64,000 nucleotides of DNA from Paracamarosporium sp. OC-R06-R3 (lineage: Eukaryota > Ascomycota > Dothideomycetes > Pleosporales > Didymosphaeriaceae), in NCBI GenBank assembly GCA_019828545.1, contig JACVRA010000128.1, positions 434,001-498,000 of the forward strand, read 5' to 3'. Each line of letters starts with the position of its first letter. Position 1 is the stretch's first letter. Under the pieces are notes generated by a model that was not told the origin of the DNA, ran no database searches, and saw only the letters and a program-made list of their open reading frames with translations. Below are positions 10,698 to 20,549 of the stretch, piece after piece. Made by a program: the position numbers and the translations under genes.

Positions 10698-12105
10698 ATG
10701 ACAGAGCAAAAAAACACAGCGACTCAGCGCCTTACGCAGATTAAAGATTTCTTTACCATGAACAAAACCGCAACGACAATCCCTTGGGACCCGAATAGCA
10801 CCAAGTTCCCCACGAGAAAGGAGTTGCCAAAGATACCTGGTGCGCCAGACGAAGCCGCGTGGGTGTGGGGCGAAGATGACAACGTTAGCATTCATTCTCC
10901 GTATAGATACGGTTATTAATGAAAATAGCTTGGACGATTGAACCTTCTTACGCCGTCCCGTGTAGCCGCTGCTGCAAAGGAGATACGGACTGGCGAAATT
11001 GTTCCGGTGAAGTATGGCTATATTTCGTAGTGGCGAATACCGCGGGGAATGAAAGATGGTGCCTTTTCATCGAGTAGGGTACATTAGTGTACTGACGTGG
11101 TATAGTCTGCCGCTTAACATCCCTAACCAGCCGGCTTGGGGTCGCGAGGTTTTCAAGCATGAAATCAAGGCGCTGGTGGAGAACCTAGCATACGACGATG
11201 TCTACCATCTGAACACCCAGAGCGTGAGTTTCTTCCGTGCGCTAAACTGCACAACCACCAAGTACTAATCTCTCTAGGGCACACAATGGGATGGTTTTAG
11301 ACATGTACATCTCCCATACTCGATCGCCCCGTAGCTACTAACCACCACAGTTCGCCCACATGGCCACCGGAAACTTCTACAATGGCGCTAAAGGATCGGA
11401 CATCGTAGGCCCCTCCGCAAACAACAAGTGTTCTATCCATCACTGGGCCGAACACGGCATCGCAGGCCGTGCAGTCCTCCTCGATTACCGCGCCTACGCC
11501 CACAGCAAAGGCATCGTCTACGACTCCTTCGACCACCACTCCATCCCATACACCGAGCTCGCCGCCTGCGCGCACGCCCAAGGCATCGACATACGCCCCG
11601 CCGCACAGGGAGGCGACATCCACATCGGCGACATCCTCCTCATCCGCAGCGGCTGGAAAGAAGCATACGATAGCAAGACGCCCTCCGAGCGGAGCGCCGC
11701 GGCCCTACGCCACGGCAACGGCGAGCCCGGTAACGACGGCCAGCGATGGGCGGGTGTCGCGCAAGAAGAGGCCATCCTGGACTGGCTTCATGACTGCTAT
11801 TTCGCGGCTGTGGGGGGCGACGCGCCTTCGTTCGAGGCGTGGCCCACGCAGAAGGAATGGCATGTGCACGAGTATGTGCTTGCGTTGTGGGGGATGCCGT
11901 TGGGTGAGATGCTGGACTTGGAGAGGTTGGCGATTAAGTGTAGGGAGAGGGGGAGGTGGTTCTTTTTCTTTACGAGCGCGCCGGCGAATTGCCATGGTGA
12001 GTTATTCACGTTGGCTTGAGAAGGCGAGAAGTGTGTGTGTGTGCTAATGCTTGTGTGATTGTAGGTGGGGTTGGTTCGCACGTCAATGGCACAGCGATAT
12101 TCTAA
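10698..12105 (+). CDS. cyclase-family hydrolase (kynurenine formamidase-like), six exons
   Basis: Exons at 10698-10883, 10929-11011, 11106-11223, 11278-11304, 11351-11996 and 12065-12105 give 366 residues; all introns are GT-AG. The joined protein shows the fungal cyclase family text in order: LPKIPGAPDEAAWVWGEDDN, then LGRLNLLTPSRVAAAAKEI, VNLPLNIPNQPAW, DDVYHLNTQS, GTQWDGFRH, then FYNGAKGSDI. The NTQS-GTQWDGFRH segment corresponds to the HxGTHxDxPxH metal-binding motif of KynB-type amidohydrolases, with the fungal variation. The fourth exon is only 27 nt (nine codons) and encodes precisely GTQWDGFRH. The last intron contains a short GT repeat. A metal-dependent hydrolase or cyclase acting on a cyclic amide, lactone or formyl group is likely; the substrate is unknown. 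No signal peptide. Confidence 0.85.
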
Positions 12106-12276
12106 GACGCTTTTGTATTGTTTGGGATATTTGATAGGTATGGCGCGAGCTGCGCCCTAGCTCAACGGCATGCTACGAAGCATATGTTCTTTAGGAAAAA
12201 GACTTCATATTACCCAGCCTCGTCAATCCAATCCCTCTCGTAACATCATTTCGTGTGTGCTTCGTCCAGGAATCCT

Positions 12277-12531
12277 TCAAGATGAGCCTGTAGTGGGCTC
12301 GTCCAACCACGGGAAGGCAGTGCAAGCGGTGAACCTGTTGTTACCCAAGCAACATTGCTGGTAGAGGTCGAATTGGGCTCGCGTAGTAACGTCGCACTGC
12401 TCATATTTACCGCCGAGGTAGGGAGCACCAGACTTGGTGCAGCACTCTTTTCCGAAGTCAGGGCATTGGCAGAGCGCCGATGTAAGGCCAGCGGTGGCGG
12501 CCACGGTGGTGAGGAAGGCGAGAACGCGCAT
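12277..12531 (-). CDS. small secreted cysteine-rich protein, effector-like
   Basis: This is an 84-residue protein with a clear signal peptide (MRVLAFLTTVAATAGLTSA). The mature part of about 65 residues holds eight cysteines in the order C-C-CC-C-CC-C (CQCPDFGKECC, KYEQCDV, YQQCCLGNNRFTAC). An even number suggests four disulfides. The order differs from hydrophobins (C-CC-C-C-CC-C), so I do not call it one. A TATA-like element lies at 12636-12642, about 105 bp upstream on the minus strand. Size, secretion and cysteine density fit a candidate effector or antimicrobial-like protein. No function is assignable from sequence. No intron is needed. Confidence 0.72.
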   Translation of the reverse strand: MRVLAFLTTVAATAGLTSALCQCPDFGKECCTKSGAPYLGGKYEQCDVTTRAQFDLYQQCCLGNNRFTACTAFPWLDEPTTGSS

Positions 12532-12635
12532 GGTTGTGAGGTTGGTATGTTGATAGGACGCTGGTAGTGTTGGAGTGACTGGGGGAAGGTTGAATTGCGT
12601 GTTTGCCCTACAGAATGACGAGTATGCTGGCTACA

Positions 12636-12642
12636 TTTTATA
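12636..12642 (-). promoter_or_regulatory. TATA-like element of the small secreted protein gene
   Basis: Minus-strand TATAAAA lies about 105 bp before the ATG at 12531. Position and match to consensus fit a core promoter. Confidence 0.5.
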
Positions 12643-13949
12643 CCTACGTGTTGGTAGACTACACCGCCCGTGGAGGCGTGCCTGGGCTTGTAGGGTTTGC
12701 CGAAAGAGGTAACAGCGACCGGGCGCACGAGAAGGATGTAGTCAATGGGTCTCCTTCCCCATCAAACAAAGTCCGGTGAGGCCACTAAGAAGTAATCCGA
12801 GGGTAAGCGAAGCTTAGTATGATCCTTTTGGGTCCGAAAGGAAGGTGTCCTTGCTAAAAAAGGCGTGCAACATAATGTCTCGCAGAAAACTTCCCATCAT
12901 ACCTCAGTATAAAAAATTGGTATTGTTCGATACAAGAAGTCACAAGGCTGTGCAGTACGCTACTAGTCCGCATCAGCTAGTTACTTTACCGAAATTAGAA
13001 CGGCTTTCGCGCGAGCAATACTAACGTCGATCAAAAATCGACTATGAGGTAAGTAATACGAGGCCGAAGTTGAGGCCGTACTCAGTGTAGATTGGGAGGC
13101 CTCGATGTGGAAATCTCGCATGGGATACTCTTTGAAGAGCTTTGGAGAGGAGGCCAAATGGCGTTTGGCCCCATAACAGCCTTCATCTGTCGCTTTGCTT
13201 TGCTAAACTATTTACGTCAGCTTATGTTCTCACCGTTTTGCAGGTGTGTTGTGACTTCGCTCTTTTTTCGTTCAGTCTTACTCGAGGCCTTCGTTAACGT
13301 CATAGGATTAACGAGCATCAAGAGCAGCCCTTTCTTGGGGGCCGTTGAACGATATAGGAGGGTTTTCGATGATTTGGTCTGCTGATGGCCTGACTCGAGG
13401 CGAAAGAAAGGCACTATTGGATTGCTCTTGGGGCATGATATGGTTCGGATGTTGAAGCGTCGAAGATTCTATTATTTTGTTGTGGGTCCTGGAGTCATTT
13501 GACATTTAACGAGTCCGCGAACTTGTTTCTCGATGCTTTAGACCCGATTTGCACAGTTATGCGAGACGGTAGTCTTCCATATCTGCCGAACCATGTCTGC
13601 AGTCATGGAGAGATGAACGAAGTGGAGCCAAGCAGCGAGAAAACACGTTTGATGTCACGAAAAATGTGCGCTCGATAATAGGCGGATGTAGGCACAGCGA
13701 GAACAGACGGCATAAAGGCTCGCACATATTGTATAGGTAGGTTGCAGTATGGAAATGGTGGACGCGTTTATGGCGGCACGGGTCGCGATGCACGTTTTCT
13801 TGGCACGGCCAATCACGAGTCACGGGCATGGGTCGTCTCATTCGTCATTCCCCGCTCCACCTCTGCACCTTCTCCAGCCACCAGCTGAACACTCGGTCCG
13901 CCATATTGCAGAGAATTCTGGAGGTTGCCAGAGGGTGTTGGGGCTTGTC
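12643..13949. other. gene-free intergenic region
   Basis: About 1.3 kb lies between the divergent small secreted protein and vacuolar protease genes. The frame of the protease gene is open upstream to 13749, but the family's usual N-terminus begins at 13950. Open frames at 13092-13385 (+) and 13557-13841 (-) show no motif and poor coding character. Nothing else is seen. Confidence 0.4.
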
Positions 13950-16895
13950 ATGGCTCGCTTCTCTAATCCTTTCGCTTTTACGCCGCTTCCCGTCATTTTC
14001 TTGGTGTCAGCTACCTACATCGCCATTTTTGCCGCCTTGCTCACGGTCCATCTCACTGTTCCAGATTATCCTCACAAGACCCCAGCAGGGACAAATCTGA
14101 CACAAGCCTGGGCTGATTTGGAGTACATAACGAGACAGTTCCATCCGTACAACAGCCACGCCAACGATGACGTACGAAAGTACCTCCTGTCACGCGTCAA
14201 GGAAATCGTAGCGTCTAAGAATCTGGGCAGCGACCGCGTTGAAATCATCGACGATAATGTGTCAAATGCAACATTTTCGGCTGGCAATACTACCGTTTAC
14301 TTCGAAGGTACCAACATCATCGTTGCTATTCGCGGATCGTACGACAAGGAGCCCTTCTACACGGCCCACGGGAGTCCACTGACCAGTGCACGGGCTTCCA
14401 AAAACGGTGGAGTGTTGGTGAATGCCCATTACGACACTGTCAGTACTGGCTATGGGGCGACCGACGATGGCGTTGGTGTCGTTTCTGTGTTGCAGTTGCT
14501 TTCGTACTTCACCGAGCCCAAGAACTGGCCACATCGGTCAGTTGTGCTACTGCTGAACAATGGTGAGGAGGACTTCCTGAACGGCGCCAAAGCTTTTATG
14601 CGCCATCCTATCTCTCAGCTTCCGCACACCTTTCTCAACCTTGAAGGCGCAGGAGCTGGTGGTAGAGCTACGTTGTTCCGAAGCACAGACACAGAAGTCA
14701 CGAGCTTCTACAAGGCATCAAAACATCCCTTTGGCGCTGTTGTCAGTGATGACGGGTTCAAGCAAGGCTTCATTCGCAGCCAGACTGACTATATCGTCTT
14801 CAATGGAGAGCTTGGACTTCGCGGACTTGATGTGGCTTTCATGGAACCACGAGCACGTTACCACACGATCGAAGATTCAACACGCGAAACTTCGCTGAAC
14901 TCACTTTGGCACATGTTGTCTGCTTCTATTTCTACGGCATCTGGACTAGCCTCGGACACCAGCGACCGGTTCAGCGGTTCGAATGAGGAACAAGAAAAAG
15001 GCAAAGTCAACGCCGGGACCGGCACCGACGCCGTGTGGTTCGACATCTTTGGCAAAGCCTTCGTCCTGTTACAATTGCACACTCTGTTCGCTCTTTGCGT
15101 AACTTTGCTTGTGGTTGCTCCTATTACTTTGATCGGACTGACCATAGCTCTCTCCAAATCCGACAAAAACTACCTCTTCGCGCGTAAGAAGTATGTGCAC
15201 TCCTCTGATGATGACGAACCTGTGCATCTGAATGGTTGGCGTGGCTTCTTTCGATTTCCCATAAGCTTCGTGGTGGCTACCGCAATCGTCGTTGGACTAT
15301 CTTATCTTCTCCAAAGGGTCAACCCGTATATCATCTACAGCAGCCCGTACGCAGTATGGAGGTAAGTTGATTGGGATACTTTTGTATTTCTCCCGTACTG
15401 TTCTGACGTGATCACTAGTATGATGTTGTCCGCATGGCTCTTCTTTGCATGGTTCTTGCTTCGCGGCGCAAGTGCGATGCGTCCGTCAGCACTCCAACGC
15501 CACTACACTCTGCTATGGTTGTTCATTGGCAGTTTCGCGTTACTCGTATTTGTCACTGTTCTTGTACAGAACTTCCATGTTGCGAGCGGCTATTTTGCGA
15601 TGTTCGCCTTCGCCGCAGTATTCTTCTCGCTGCTCATATCTTACATCGAGCTCTTCTTCCTTCCCAAGAAATCTACATACGCGGCTCGGTTCGATCTGAC
15701 GGGAGGAGCATACCGCGACCGAGAGCCAACTAGCAGGCCATTATCTGGCACTACCAATGGTACGCGATCAGAAGAACGACTTCCAGCGGACGACGACGCG
15801 ACTGAAACTACCTCGCTCCTGCGAAATGATCGAACGAGCTTTAGAAGGAATTACGGGAGTCGACGACAGTCTGTCAGCGACGGCACAGAACCCGAAGAAC
15901 ATACTGCCCCATCGGATCTCGGTAGTCCATATGGAGGAGAACAAGAATGGAGCGGCAAGCTTCCCAGCTGGCTTTGGCTCATTCAGTTTCTACTAACAGT
16001 GCCCATAACTCTCATTCTTGTCGGCCAGGTCGCACTATTGCTTACGTCCGCCATTTACCAAACTCCAGCAGATGGTAGCTCAACTCTCGTGATCTACATT
16101 CTGTTCGCAGCCTTGACAACGATCCTTGCCGTACCGACGGGGCCATTTATTCATCGCTTCACATACCACATCCCGACATTTCTGTTTTTCATTTGCATTG
16201 GGACAGCAATATACAACCTCGCCGCTTTCCCGTTCTCCCGCAATCACAGGCTGAAGGTTTTCTTTTTGCAACAGGTCGACCTCGACACTGAAGCCAATAC
16301 GGTATCCTTGACAGGCATTGACGGGTATGTACAAGACATCGTCAAGCAACTACCCAGTGCACAAGGCAAGGATATTGTTTGTACGACCCCTGACGTTGCG
16401 ACTCGCAAAGAGCTGACCAAATGTTACTGGGCTGGGTTACCGGCCAATGTTGTGCCGAAATTGTCACCATACAGCAACGACACCACACCTAAGTCTTGGT
16501 TGGATTACTCGGTGCAGAAAAGCAACAACAATGAGGCAACAATTCGTGTGACCGGGCAGAACACGAGAAGCTGTCGCATTCTGTTTGACACGCCGGTCGC
16601 TGATTTGGCCGTCACTGGCGCGGTTTCAGACCCCCGCTTCAATGCAACCGGCGAACATGGAACCCGCGAGCTCCGCCTGTGGCACCGTGACTGGTCGCAA
16701 CCCTGGAACGTTAGCGTGGCCTGGAATCGCGACGCGAATTCGACGTTTTCTGGAAAGGTAGTGTGTCTGTGGTCCGATGCAAATGCAGGTGGCATTCCGG
16801 CGTTCGATGAGGTGCAGCACTATCTGCCTGTATGGGCCATTCCGACCAAGATTGGGGATGGCCTGGTCGAAGGGTCCAAACGTTTCAAGCTCTAA
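13950..16895 (+). CDS. PFF1: vacuolar membrane protease, M28 family (Pff1-like)
   Basis: Two exons (13950-15361, 15419-16895) with a 57-bp intron encode 962 residues, the usual size of Pff1-type proteins. The start at MARFSNPFAFTPLPV matches the family N-terminus, although the frame stays open 67 codons further upstream. Residues 12-35 form the first membrane segment. The lumenal zinc peptidase domain shows NAHYDTVSTGYGATDDGVG (metal ligands His160 and the Asp of TDDG), LLLNNGEEDFLNGAKAF (catalytic and metal Glu pair) and LEGAGAGGR. The C-terminal part holds about eight further hydrophobic segments and a disordered Ser/Asp-rich loop, with the intron falling in the second membrane segment block. 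Family members act in the vacuole membrane; the physiological substrate is not known. Confidence 0.92.
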
Positions 16896-17369
16896 AGGGC
16901 CATCCTGCTCGCCCAATGCACCCGGGGCCAATGCTGCCTTTGCCTCCTTTTCCTTTTGCTGCGATATCCTTTCCGGCTGCATATAAGCAGGGCGTTGTGG
17001 CATGCGCAGTTGACATATCTCCTTCGTCGCCCTTTGCGGCTGAGTTCGCCTTCCATTTTATCCTTTCGTTCTTTGATTTTTGCGTTCACTGGGCATGTTC
17101 GTAGTTGTCGCGTTTGTTCATAGCATATTGTCGCATCTCTAGGCCTCCAATGACAACGAGTACCACGATCGAATTCGTATCACGCCGTTAATGCAACACT
17201 CGATGAGAGACTAAGCATCGATCACATCTATTTCTCATCATTTCGTTTATGCATCTACGTTGCAATCGCCAAGATTCTGCGGCCGACCAGATTGATATAG
17301 GAACGGCGTAACGATTTCATCCTAAGAGAACGTAAGTTACGAATTTATCTCCACGACGTTACGAGCACC
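16896..17369. other. intergenic spacer
   Basis: These 474 bp lie between two same-strand genes, with the protease 3' end and the promoter of the coiled-coil gene. CT-rich tracts occur around 16930-17090. No gene is supported. Confidence 0.4.
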
Positions 17370-20018
17370 ATGTTCGACAGCGTGCGCGATTATGTGCAAA
17401 ACCATCCGATGCCAGTAGCTGCAGGATTGATTATCGCATTGCCTGGGACTTATCTCTACGTTACTGGACAATCTCTCTGCGCTATTGGGCTTTGCAACAA
17501 TGAGACAATGGCGATTCAATCTCTTCTGGATAGCGCGACAAACGGCTTAACGGTTTGTGACACGACTTTGCTGCAGCAAAATATCTTTCTTCCAATGTCT
17601 AGATGGAGGGACAAACCAACACCGCCGTTCGTGGTTCGGGTCCTTCGCGGTTCTCGCAACAGCGCAATCTTGGTTATGACCATTATGGGAGAACGACTAG
17701 GCGTTGACGTGCGACAACTGCAACAAATCCTAGAGGACCGCTGGACACCATATTTTCCGATGTCACGCATGGCCTCGGTCGCGGTTGCGATCGCTCTGCC
17801 TGGCGCATTCTCGGCCTTGGTACGCAAGCGCCCCAGTTCATGGGCAGCGCGACATCAAACGAAAATTGCAAATGCGCTGCACATCTTGGCTCTTGTGACC
17901 GTCGCAAATCAATCGCTATCAGTCCAAGACTTGATTGTCGCAGCCTTTGTGGTTGTCTCGTTCGAGGCGTTACAGCGACTCACCCACGAGTCAGAAACAC
18001 CGCCGGCGGTTGAAACCCTCTTGGCACAGACACAAAGTGTAGTCGCCCACGCGGAGATCTCTGGTTCACCCCGGCCCATTACGTTGACGCGCAAGCACTC
18101 ATCCTCAAACCCGGAATCAACGTCTTTGTCAAGTGGGAGTAAGGAAGCTGAGATTGATAGATTGCATAAACGGCTCGCGGAGTCTAGAACGAGTGAGAAG
18201 GCGAGAGAAGTCGATTTTAAACGCACCAAGGCTGAGCTACACAATGCACGTGCGACGCTAAACGACACATTCGCCGAATACGCATCTTTACGCGACGAAT
18301 TGAAGACAATGAAGCAAACGCTGGGACGCGACCATCAAGCCGTGGTCTACCGGAAAGATATCGAGCTATTTGCGCTGAGGAAGGCTAACGAGCAAAAAGA
18401 GAACTACATTAAAGATCGCGAAGTCAAGCTGGAAGATATACATCGACAGTATAAGGCCGCATTGGAGCTGAGGAGCGCCGAACTGCGGAATTTGAAAGAG
18501 CGAATCATATTTCTGGAGAAGCAGGCAAGCCCAAAACTTGAGAATGATGGCAAGATTGACAGCGCGACCGAGAGCGAATCGCAAGCTGCGCTGCAGATAA
18601 AGTTTCTACGAGTTAGGGGTAGAAGCTCCACGGAGGTTGACGAGCAAACGCTACTAGAGAAGGATAGTGAGATCGCTAAATTGAAAGCGGATCTCGCAGA
18701 CGCTTTTGTTGCAAGCGAGGCCCTGAACAACGCTCAAATCGAATTACGAAGAGCGTGGAACGCAACGTCTGAAATGCAGCAAGCACTCAATGACGAGCGA
18801 AAACAACATGCACAAACGCAGGAGAAACTATGCGAAGCAGCCTTAAGGATTGAGGAAGAATGCACAAAGAGCGCGCAGAGACCCACTTTAGGGGGGTTAC
18901 CTACAATCGATGAGCAGGATAAGCAAGAGCTGGAAGCTATGTTCAACACCGCGCAACAGGACAACTCTCGTCTGTATGGCGAGGTCGAAGCACTGGAGAA
19001 GCGCGTTCGTGAAGCAAATGCACGCGTCTTCATGGCCGAGCAAGCCGCCGAATCCCTGCGAGAGCAACTCAGACTCGAGAAGGCCATCAATGATGATTTG
19101 GAGACTGCGCGCCCAAGTCTAGTCCACCGTGTGCACTTCCAGCGCATGGAGGGCCAGCTAAAAGAGAGTCGCGAAACGCTAGATGCTAAAGACGAGGAAA
19201 TCAAGAAGCTGCAGGAAGCAGCTGCGGAGAAAGACGTTACAGTCGAAGAGCTCAGCAAGGCTAAAGACGATTCTTCTTCAGAGTACGCCAAACTCCAAGA
19301 AGAAAACGAGCGCCTAAGGCAGAACGTGAAAGAGTTGGAGTCTACAAAGGAGCAGCTCATGCTCGACCATGAACGTCTCGCACGCCACCGCGCACGCCAC
19401 CGCACTACTTCTGCTGAACACACATCCGCGCGTTCGAGTGGCGCTACGCTCATCACTGAGCCTGTTCCTCCTATTCCCACTGATGAAGATCCACCGCTCC
19501 CAGCACGTCCAGTCTCACTTGGCCCTGCAACCCCAAGCAGCATACAAGTCACGCCTGAGAGATTCGTCCGTCAAGATCCTCTGAACCGCCTGAGCATGAT
19601 CTCCAACGACATCCCTCCAACCGAACTGCGCCATTCGCGACACAAATCGCTCACGCTGAAGGGCCTAATGCGCAAGATTGTGCGCAAAGACGAAGACAAC
19701 GCAGCATCGAAGCCCATAGCAGAAAGCTCTAGACCGAAAACAGCGGCGATGCCCAAGGACAAAGTCGCGTTCTTGCGCCCAAAAACTGCAGTTCCAGCAC
19801 CGCAAGATGAGAGCGCTAATACCAAAAAAGAAACACATAAGTCGAAGGAGGAGGAAGATAGGCCTCAGACTTCTGCTGCGAACATCAAGGACAATAAACC
19901 GGAGCATAAGAGGTTTTTCTCTACTTCGGATGCGCGGCCGAGGACTGCGATGATGGGTAAGGTCTCTGTAAATGAGGAGGAACAAAGGCCTAAGAGTAGG
20001 GGGTGGGCTGCTTCGTGA
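17370..20018 (+). CDS. N-terminally membrane-anchored coiled-coil protein, 882 residues
   Basis: A single exon encodes 882 residues. Hydrophobic segments lie at about residues 15-35 (MPVAAGLIIALPGTYLYV), around 130-150 (VAVAIALPGAFSALV) and 175-195 (ALHILALVTVANQSL). The centre, about residues 255-690, is Glu/Lys/Arg/Leu-rich and strongly coiled-coil. The last 190 residues are Pro-rich and basic, with a spaced series of RPKTA-type words (SRPKTA, LRPKTA, DRPQTS, ARPRTA, QRPKSR). A phosphorylated or protein-binding tail is plausible. I do not recognise the family. The layout (membrane anchor, long rod, disordered tail) suggests an organising or tethering protein; this is inference. Downstream it converges on the P450. 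Confidence 0.72.
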   Translation: MFDSVRDYVQNHPMPVAAGLIIALPGTYLYVTGQSLCAIGLCNNETMAIQSLLDSATNGLTVCDTTLLQQNIFLPMSRWRDKPTPPFVVRVLRGSRNSAILVMTIMGERLGVDVRQLQQILEDRWTPYFPMSRMASVAVAIALPGAFSALVRKRPSSWAARHQTKIANALHILALVTVANQSLSVQDLIVAAFVVVSFEALQRLTHESETPPAVETLLAQTQSVVAHAEISGSPRPITLTRKHSSSNPESTSLSSGSKEAEIDRLHKRLAESRTSEKAREVDFKRTKAELHNARATLNDTFAEYASLRDELKTMKQTLGRDHQAVVYRKDIELFALRKANEQKENYIKDREVKLEDIHRQYKAALELRSAELRNLKERIIFLEKQASPKLENDGKIDSATESESQAALQIKFLRVRGRSSTEVDEQTLLEKDSEIAKLKADLADAFVASEALNNAQIELRRAWNATSEMQQALNDERKQHAQTQEKLCEAALRIEEECTKSAQRPTLGGLPTIDEQDKQELEAMFNTAQQDNSRLYGEVEALEKRVREANARVFMAEQAAESLREQLRLEKAINDDLETARPSLVHRVHFQRMEGQLKESRETLDAKDEEIKKLQEAAAEKDVTVEELSKAKDDSSSEYAKLQEENERLRQNVKELESTKEQLMLDHERLARHRARHRTTSAEHTSARSSGATLITEPVPPIPTDEDPPLPARPVSLGPATPSSIQVTPERFVRQDPLNRLSMISNDIPPTELRHSRHKSLTLKGLMRKIVRKDEDNAASKPIAESSRPKTAAMPKDKVAFLRPKTAVPAPQDESANTKKETHKSKEEEDRPQTSAANIKDNKPEHKRFFSTSDARPRTAMMGKVSVNEEEQRPKSRGWAAS

Positions 20019-20549
20019 GTGTCCCTAATCTGTTATCTTTCCGATTACAGCTATACTGATTATGTACAGGAGGAAGCTTGTCAGGAGGTCGCTTGTGTGA
20101 TGCTATTACGTGTTCACTACGAGACACGCGTCGTGGGCTGTCACTCGATTTCTCTGTATTTACGTTTTTCTGCGATTATGTTTGGATTTGGGCATGATAT
20201 CATGGGCAAGATTGGGCTGTGGCGTTACATTGCGTTGATAGAGGAGACGAGAATGCATGCGTGCAGGTACATTTTGTGTGTATGGTGTGAATGTTTGGCT
20301 GCATCATGTGGTTAAGTCTAGTAGAGCTACTAAGTTGCAGTTCCTTCGTTATTCCTGTCTGCACGTGTGATAGCGTTTTCTTTTATGCAGTCACTGATTT
20401 TGATAGTGGGAAAACGTTGACAAGTGGAACAGCAACGAGTCGTGGAGATTCTCAGACCAGGCACGTCTACATGATATCTGGTAAGAAATATACAAGAATC
20501 AATACCTCTTTCAATCTAGTTCCATCCTCGATATGAACAGCATTAAATC
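20019..20549. other. convergent 3' intergenic region
   Basis: These 531 bp lie between the convergent coiled-coil and P450 genes. They are moderately AT-rich. Open frames here are short and featureless. They hold the two transcript ends. Confidence 0.4.

Noticed and set aside
12277..12531. Hydrophobin call for the 8-Cys protein
   Set aside because: The cysteine order is C-C-CC-C-CC-C, not the hydrophobin C-CC-C-C-CC-C pattern.
12246..12728. 160-codon minus-strand frame overlapping the small secreted protein
   Set aside because: It is out of frame with the cysteine-rich protein, has no motif, and spans that gene's promoter.
18734..19552. Minus-strand open frame of 272 codons inside the coiled-coil gene
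   Set aside because: It is a Ser/Cys-rich shadow of a Glu/Lys-rich frame on the plus strand, with no motif.
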